A stretch of DNA of 64,000 bases, taken from Amanita rubescens (lineage: Eukaryota > Basidiomycota > Agaricomycetes > Agaricales > Amanitaceae). Under the pieces are notes generated by a model. That model saw only the letters and a list, made by a program, of their open reading frames with translations, had not been told where the DNA came from and did no database searches. A program made the translations under genes and the position numbers. Location: positions 43,344 through 107,343 of the forward strand of contig WION01000185.1 in NCBI GenBank assembly GCA_015039365.1, given 5' to 3'. Of the stretch, positions 57,623 to 64,000 are shown one piece after another (the first letter of the stretch is position 1; the number at the start of each line of letters is the position of its first letter).

Positions 57623-60049
57623 GGTTGTCAAAGATAAGGAGTGATGTAACGCACGTCACACATCACACTTGGTGTGCATCGGAATTGCCCCTTCGAGCGG
57701 GCATTCAGAGCAGCCTGTCAGTGAAGACTGACTGCCTTGGGTTCCTTGTCAAATACTTGTCTGTACTACCGCCGGCATGGTCTGAGGCCACCTTAATCTA
57801 GATATAAAACTCAGATGAAGTTGATGTATGCCTTGGCTAGTCCTATAACTCTCAGTCCGGAAGACATCAGGCAGAGCTGACAACAATTCTAGATAACAAC
57901 GTCGAGAACAGCGCAGATACAAGTGGAAAAAGACGACGATGGCATACTCCCCACTCTACTTAGTGTCTCGTTATGATATCTAATCTAGTACATCGTCGGT
58001 AGTTTGCACCGGACACCCTAAGCTGCAGCCAGATGTCCAAGGTCAGTCATAGTCGGCAACAGGATGTGTACTAGGCACCTTGAGATCCAGAAGTTCCTTG
58101 CTAGTGAAACGAGTCACATTCTGGACTCACGACTGCCATGGTACTAAAGACAAAGCGATAGGAACAACACGCAGGAGTCAGTTCAGGAGTAGCAGGTGAT
58201 AATAATTCCGGGGACCATAGTGGGAGGCTTCGGTCAAACGTGGGCACAAGTGAAAGCTGCCTTTGATTGGAACACTAGAGCCATCTGAGAAGTGTGACAA
58301 AAGCAAGATAGAGGAGTGTCAAGTGAAACCAAGGACGGATAGTCGGTAACGAGAAGAGAGACAAGCGAAAGATAGGTATATGCGGATGTCATCGTAAGCA
58401 GAGGTCGACATGATCGTAGGACCGACGTCGTCATCGGGAGACACACAGAAAAGGAACGAGGACGACATGGGCAGTTGGCAACATCGTAGTAGCTCCCGTG
58501 ATGTATGCGTCGTGTGATGTGACGCTCGAGGGCACAGAGTCAGACACGGGCAAGCAACAGACGTGAGCTGAGACAAGGACATGCGACACCAGTCATACTT
58601 CGGGTGGATGCGGGAACGCGGGGAAAACAACAGGGTTTGTCGACAAGTGTGTGTGTTAGTTGAGACCAGGACGCGAAAAGTACAGGCGCCTGTAACGATT
58701 GGGAGCAGCGGACGGCCGAGACGACTTGACCTCTGGAAAGAGACAATGAAAAGAGCGACAATTTCGAGTCATTGGGCGCTGCGTGCATTATGAGCTCTTT
58801 GAAAGGCGGGGGCAAATCCACGAGGCACAGCGAACTGACGCCGGCCTTGAGAGTCATCAGAACGCACCACCGTGATTGATACCCCGTTATGATGATAATG
58901 GTCTCAATCCGCCGGCTGATACACATGTGTGCTTCCTCGAAAATAAGGCTGACCGGTTGGAACTAAATCAATGGTACAACCAAGGCGGGACTAAGTTAGC
59001 GCAGAGGCTGGGACCTGATCCGGCGGCAATCACTTGCGACAAGGTCAAAGCAGGGGCAGGCGGTTAGGTGAGCAGCCACGCTGGACCATGCGGGGAAGGT
59101 AGTGGTGTACAAGCACCGTGCCCGGACATTGACCTGTTTAGATGTAGTCATTGGTAGTCGTGGGCGGTGGCAACCAGGAACACGGCGGTCACCTTTGTGC
59201 AATCCAACATGTGGGACTGAGGGTTTGTGGAGTGGGGCAAGGTGCAGGAGAAACAGTCAGGCGAAGCAAGGGGGCCTGAGCGCGGTGATGTGAGCGCGGT
59301 GACTGACAGTGGTGAGGGCAAAGAGCTCACCATTAAAACGTTTTCTCTCCTTCGACCGACAAATAATGAGACGAGATCATCAAACGACAGGGAAGCCTGA
59401 GGGCGGTGAGGTCACTGAGGTGAGCGCTTGGACCGTGAGCGGCAGTGGAGGGAGGCGCAGTGAGCGTCGTACCGCAAGATGACGTTAGCTGAGACTACAT
59501 GGCTAGGATGCAGTGGAAATCAGAAATTCCGCTATTTGTACGTGTTTTTTAGCCCTTCTCATTGTCAAGAGGAGCAGTAGTACACGCTGTATTCCAAGAT
59601 TCGAGTGTGAGTCAGCAAGTAAGACCGCTCATCGATCATCGATCATGACCAGGATCATTCCCGTATTATCTCCTTCGTTATTTCCGCTACCAAGGCGGGA
59701 AGATGAATTTCCTATTTCTCGACGCTTATTCTCAAACGAGAATCTTCCCACATAAAGGTAAATTTTGACTCATGTTCATGTACGTACGTACAAGATTTTT
59801 TCTTTCGTGTATCTAATATAACATAGACATCTCTTGGTGTAAAGCTGCGATAGGAAAATAACGTAAGGAATGGACATGTGTCGAATCGACTGTGTTGTAT
59901 TGTAACTCAGATTAAACGTTGTTTTTGCCAATCAATACGCAAAGAAATACATCTGACTAAAGATAAGAAAGGTAGCGACGAGAATCGATAGGAAAGGATA
60001 GAAGGATGATAATATTGTACAAGTCGCCAAACGTGTCTGTTTACAGTGA
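57623..60049. other. Gene-poor, purine-rich stretch, then duplicated 3' flank of bHLH genes
   Basis: 57.7-59.5 kb: many GA-rich and GGTGAGCG-like motifs, short open frames only, nothing recognised. From about 59505 to 60049 the sequence matches 62840-63500 (for example GAGAATCTTCCCAC and CTTGGTGTAAAGCT), the shared 3' flank of the two bHLH genes. Confidence 0.5.
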
Positions 60050-60934
60050 TCAATAGTCTTCGTCGTCGTCCTCTTCAATCGCGAGAAGGCTTGTGGCGGT
60101 TGTCATGATATTATCGTCTCTGCGTCCTCCTCCGGGCGTTTCCATGGTTCCAGATCCCATCGCTTCCACCGCATCGATATCTTTGTCGAGATCCAACTCC
60201 AAATCAAGGTGTTCCAAGAGGCTCGCCACGCTCATCGCGTATGGGTCTCCTTGTTCATCTCCCACAACGCTTGATCCACCACTTTCCCCACCTGATTCTA
60301 TCCCTTCGCCCCCTTGATTGCCCGCCAAACCCAATAACTTTCGGAGCTTCTTTACCTCCTTCCTTAGCCGAACAATCTCGTCATCTCGCCTCTCCACTCG
60401 GCCTTTGAGCGTCTTGATGTACTCGTTGCCGCAAATCAAGAGCTGCAACTTGCTCACGCTCTTGTTTGGGCCTTCGCCTCCAGGTTTGGGTGGGCCTCGA
60501 GGCGGAAGTGCGCCAGGAAGAAGCGGATTCACAACGTTTCCGAAGATGCTGTTCTCCGCACTAGTTCCACCACCAACGTTGCTCCCACTACCACCAGAAC
60601 CTCCCCCATCCTCCCCTTCATCTGCATCCCCCGATTGACTGGTAGACGGGAGGGGTATACGTGGCAACAATACGCGCAACTCGTCATATGTCGTTTTGAG
60701 CGAATCGCGTCGCTTTTGTTCCGCAGCTTTGTGCGATGATTTTCGAGTTTCAGGAGGGGGCATGGAGGATGCGGATGGTGAACTAGGGTGGTTTCTGCTC
60801 GCATTTATGCTCGCAGAAGAGGGTGCTAGAGAGCAGGTGGTGTGGAGCTTCTGGCGAAAGGGGAGGGTATATATTGTAAGAGCCAATGACAGACTAATAG
60901 AGGAGAAACGTTCGTCGGCTACGTACTTAGGCAA
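60050..60934 (-). CDS. bHLH-zipper transcription factor, copy 1
   Basis: Nuclear DNA-binding regulator. The basic region and helix 1 are RKSSHKAAEQKRRDSLKTTY followed by DELRVLLP, with the E-box-type His/Glu/Arg pattern (H-x3-E-x2-RR). A loop of about 85 Gly/Ser-rich residues, unusually long, precedes helix 2 (NKSVSKLQLLICGNEYIKTL), which runs into a leucine-zipper-like coiled coil (RRDDEIVRLRKEVKKLRKLL). The tail is acidic (LDLELDLDKDIDAVEAMGS; ends EEDDDEDY). The first 60 or so codons of the frame may be partly non-coding: a CGCCAG acceptor before KLHTTCSLAPSS suggests an upstream exon, so the true N terminus may lie beyond 60934. A tandem relative starts past the window edge at 64000. Confidence 0.8.
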   Translation of the reverse strand: MPKYVADERFSSISLSLALTIYTLPFRQKLHTTCSLAPSSASINASRNHPSSPSASSMPPPETRKSSHKAAEQKRRDSLKTTYDELRVLLPRIPLPSTSQSGDADEGEDGGGSGGSGSNVGGGTSAENSIFGNVVNPLLPGALPPRGPPKPGGEGPNKSVSKLQLLICGNEYIKTLKGRVERRDDEIVRLRKEVKKLRKLLGLAGNQGGEGIESGGESGGSSVVGDEQGDPYAMSVASLLEHLDLELDLDKDIDAVEAMGSGTMETPGGGRRDDNIMTTATSLLAIEEDDDEDY

Positions 60935-62839
60935 GGAAGAATGGGCTTGAGGATGGAATTGATCAAGTGCGTTCCACCGATAGGACCTCCGTGTACCCTT
61001 CTCTTGTTTCTATGGCTAACTGGTAAGGTATTTGCATTGCCCAGAGCCCCGAGAGATGAGTCCGTCACGATATTAAATTTCCCTTTGAGATCGAGGTTTA
61101 TGATACTCGGGAGTAACTGGAGTCGGGCAGGATATGGCGGGAGACGAGATGTCTTGACTTGAGCAGCGGCTTCGGGAGGCGCAAATGGTGGCATAGAGTG
61201 GTCCACAGGGGCGACGGTGCATCTCCCGGGACTTCATTGATTGTAATAAGGGAACCAGCGATGCTACCTCTGCGTCGCCGAACAGCTATTGCTAATCATG
61301 CAGTGAAAGTGACATTTGTCGGTCTTGCGGCAGGTGGTTGCTTTTTGTGGGCGTCGACGTCAGCTGAGGTCACTGAGGTCGGAACTCGACCCTTTTTGTT
61401 ATTGTTGTGAACGGCGTTGCTCGTTCCTTGCCACGGGCGGGGTGGGTGTTGAAATCGGCTTTGTGACGAAGGCGAAGATGAAAGCGACGAAAGAAAAGCT
61501 GGCGCTCATCTCGAAATCGATGTACTCGGTGCCAGTGACCGAAATGAACCAGAATGGACGTAGGAGTCGATGGATACGTATTCGCAGAAACTTGCCCCCG
61601 TGTCAACTTGAAGTCCGCAGGAAAACAATGGCCATACGATTATGAAGACCAGGGTGCTTAGAGCTTTGACACCGTTTCTGATTATATGCTGTGCTGATGG
61701 GTAATGTGAGGGTTGCATAGGTACAGTGGTCCTCTCAGTCGGAATTCTGACAGGCCAGAAGGCAGACCGCAGCTTCAGCGCCCATCTGGTCTGGCAGTGA
61801 CAGTACAGTGCTCGTTTTCCAATCCATCCTTGCGGCACAGTACTTGCGCACCGCAGCAAGTAAAAAAGCCGTGTCTCATGAGAAGGAGGCATTGATAGCA
61901 CGGATGCAATGAATTGATACCTGCCGAGGACGTGGCAAAAGCAGAGACATCGGATGGCAGCTATGGCACGCCAAGAGACAAGAATAGGCCTCGGAAAGTT
62001 CCGAAGCTCAGGTACAAACTTTCGTCGTCGGAGAAAATCCCAAAGTGGCACGCACGTGCGTAGTAGGTCTCCTGAATACTGAACGTTTATTCCGCTGCTT
62101 AGTTGTCAGCAAGATGGTGAGATGATAAACACTTGACTTGGAGTCGAGGCAGCAGGGAGAAACAGGTAGGTTGTACCTTCCTGGACTTGTCCTCCCTGTT
62201 GAACTGGTCCTTAGCTTACTCCCTATGAAAGATTTTCGCAGCAAATCATCGCTTAGTCAACTGCAACTTCCTACGCTCATGGCGTACCTATGAAAGAGTT
62301 GACATTTTCTATGAACCAGGTTATGGACTTGAACGTGAGACAGAATTTTGGGGTCTCGAAAACCATCAAGTCGTTCCTCAGTTGTGAGAAGACTGGTGGT
62401 TTACCTCCTGAGAAGAAAATGATAGCAACGGTCAAAATTGAAATTGCGGTAGGGGGGTGTGGCGGGCGAGAGCTTGAGTAAGTTTTCCGCATACGCGCAA
62501 ACTCATATTGAAAATATCTCGACGAACCTACTAGCCGCGTCTACGAGGGAAGTAAATACTCATTTGACACTCCTCTGCGTCCGCGCGGTCCTTGTTCTGG
62601 TTCCGATTCTGGTCCATCACCCAATAAGTTGCATCTCACAAGCCCGCATGTTCCAGGTGGGATTTATCTTGTATCGAGTCCATAAGTGCTGATTCAACCG
62701 TTGTAGTATGCCATCCACATTCACAACTAGCTTCCCTCAACCATTTTTTGTTTCGGCTCGCCGTTATACAACTCGGAGATCATGCGTCTAAACGAGGCAA
62801 CATTTCAAGTTTCACAATACGCGTCATAACAGATCATTT
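60935..62839. other. Region between the two bHLH genes
   Basis: Should contain the 5' exons or promoter of copy 1. A minus frame at 60919-61206 (MDHSMPPFAPPEAAAQVKTS) is a candidate 5' exon but unproven. Minus frame 61506-62051 contains a hydrophobic run (STLVFIIVWPLFSCGLQ) without other support. Nothing else recognised. Confidence 0.35.
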
Positions 62840-64000
62840 CGGGCGTAATTCCGTGATTTGTACGTGTTTTTTTGTCCTTCTCAGGATTGTGCTCACAGAC
62901 TAGGTTTGCTCCTGAACGGCAAACGCGAACGTTTGAACTTGCGAGCAGTATCACACGGTATTCTATCGCACTCGGATTTGAATCGATTACCGATCATCAG
63001 CACGATCGCTGCGCAGGAGGCCATTACAGGCCATCTTCGTCTCCGTATTATATCCCTGGCTACCCTGACTTGGAGAACGAATTTACTCATTCACAACAGT
63101 TATTCTCAAACTCAAACGAGAATCTTCCCACGCAAATATAAAATTTTGACTCATTTCATGGAATTCTTGTATATACGTACAAGACTTTTTTTCGTCTATC
63201 TAATATATAACATAGACATTCTCTTGGTGTAAAGCTACAATAAGGGAGGAAATGAAAATAACATAAATAACGAAAAGAGTGGACTTGCGTCGATGAAATG
63301 TATTGTACTGTAATTCAGACCAAACATTGTTTTTTGCTAATCAAGACGAAAAGACATATATCTGACGAGAGATCTAGAAAGGGAGAGCATAATAAGCAAC
63401 AAGAATCGATAGGAAGGAATAGAGAAGGATGAAGAAGGATGGTGGTGATATTGTACAAGTCGCCAAGAATGTTCTTTTTACCGATGACGGTCGGTTTGTT
63501 TATTATTCTTCGTCCTCGTCGTCTTCTATCGCAAGATCGCTTCCGGCGCTTGACATGATATTATCGTCTCTGCGTCCTCCACCTCCGGCCGTTTCTATTG
63601 TTCCAGATCCCATCTTTTCCACCGCATCGATATCTCTGTCGAGATCCAAGGCCAAATCAAGTTGCGCCATGAGGCTTTCCATGGTCGTCGTGCAGGGCTC
63701 CACTTGATCTTCTCCCACATCAATTTTTCCGGTTGATCCATCGCCTTTCCCACTCGATTCCATCTCCAGTATGCACTGATTGCTCACCAAACTCAATAAC
63801 TCCCGTAGTTTCTTCACTTCCTGCCTTAGCCGAGCTATTTCATCGTCTCGCCTCTCAACTCGGCCTTTGAGGGTCTTGATGAACTCGTTACCGCAAATCA
63901 GGAGCTGCAACTTGCTCACGCCCTTGTTGGGACCTTCGCCTCCAGCTTTCGGCGGACCTCGAGGCGGAAGAGCACCAGGAAGAAGCGGCTTGACAGTGTT
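62840..64000. repeat. Tandem duplication unit with bHLH copy 2
   Basis: Matches 59505 to about 60540 at an offset of roughly 3.4 kb, covering about 650 bases of 3' flank and the visible part of the gene. The matching left unit begins near 59505. Confidence 0.8.
63503..64000 (-). CDS. bHLH-zipper transcription factor, copy 2 (5' part outside window)
   Basis: Tandem relative of the gene at 60050-60934; only the second half is visible. Helix 2 and zipper (SKLQLLICGNEFIKTLKGRV, RRDDEIARLRQEVKKLRELL) are intact. The linker upstream (LLPGALPPRGPPKAGGEGPN) is conserved. The acidic tail differs in the middle but ends alike (LDRDIDAVEKMGSGTIETAG). The basic region lies beyond the right edge, so DNA binding cannot be judged. 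Confidence 0.8.
   Translation of the reverse strand, partial: NTVKPLLPGALPPRGPPKAGGEGPNKGVSKLQLLICGNEFIKTLKGRVERRDDEIARLRQEVKKLRELLSLVSNQCILEMESSGKGDGSTGKIDVGEDQVEPCTTTMESLMAQLDLALDLDRDIDAVEKMGSGTIETAGGGGRRDDNIMSSAGSDLAIEDDEDEE

Noticed and set aside
58200..58930. Short overlapping frames on both strands in the purine-rich stretch
   Set aside because: All are under 130 codons, without domain or exon logic; composition explains them.
60093..60638. Plus-strand Pro/Ser-rich frames opposite the bHLH gene
   Set aside because: Antisense reading of the Gly/Ser-rich loop; the bHLH motif fixes the coding strand.
1..64000. CRISPR array or prokaryotic defence system
   Set aside because: No spaced short direct repeats; intron-rich eukaryotic genes throughout. 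The only spaced repeats are coding TPR units.

Overview
The window is fungal nuclear DNA, most likely from an agaricomycete (mushroom-forming) basidiomycete. Nearly every gene is cut by many 45-65 nt GT-AG introns. The content also fits: a tandem P450 family, phenylalanine ammonia-lyase, a fungal NB-ARC/TPR NLR-like gene, an NCS1 permease, and ubiquitin-like/RING proteins of a kind amplified in such genomes. There is no bacterial operon structure, and intergenic stretches are long and full of gene remnants.

Layout. 1-5250: two tandem minus-strand copies of a ubiquitin-like plus RING gene; the first is cut by the window edge. 5.3-13.1 kb: an unrecognised coiled-coil protein family in four copies (one complete on each strand, two decayed), with a remnant of a Ppo-type fatty-acid dioxygenase/P450 between them. 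14.7-17.1 kb: an NCS1 uracil/allantoin-type permease with two frame breaks. 18.3-19.7 kb: a decayed armadillo-repeat (ARMC8/Gid5-like) gene. 20.5-36.7 kb: four plus-strand P450 genes, with an acidic serine-rich protein, a tRNA-Thr and two copies of an unknown membrane-protein gene among them. 37.8-39.5 kb: an intact 14-exon aldo-keto reductase. 41.5-45.4 kb: an NB-ARC/TPR gene with many frameshifts. 45.8-47.3 kb: a fifth, truncated P450 on the minus strand. 48.6-53.9 kb: a compact conserved block with PAL, a PITH-domain gene and mitochondrial ribosomal protein uS5, the last two divergent from a 138 bp promoter. 54.6-57.6 kb: an intact inverted copy of the NB-ARC/TPR gene. 60.0-64.0 kb: two tandem bHLH-zipper genes, the second cut by the window end.

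Reading. The housekeeping block (PAL, PITH, uS5) and the reductase splice cleanly: summed exons are exact multiples of three. The rest is an accessory, duplication-rich region. The most notable signals are the inverted NLR pair (one intact, one broken, with frameshift-bearing repeat units that were themselves duplicated), GC splice donors shared by three tandem P450s, and recurrent frame breaks that look like duplication of one base. The last could be biology or uncorrected consensus error.
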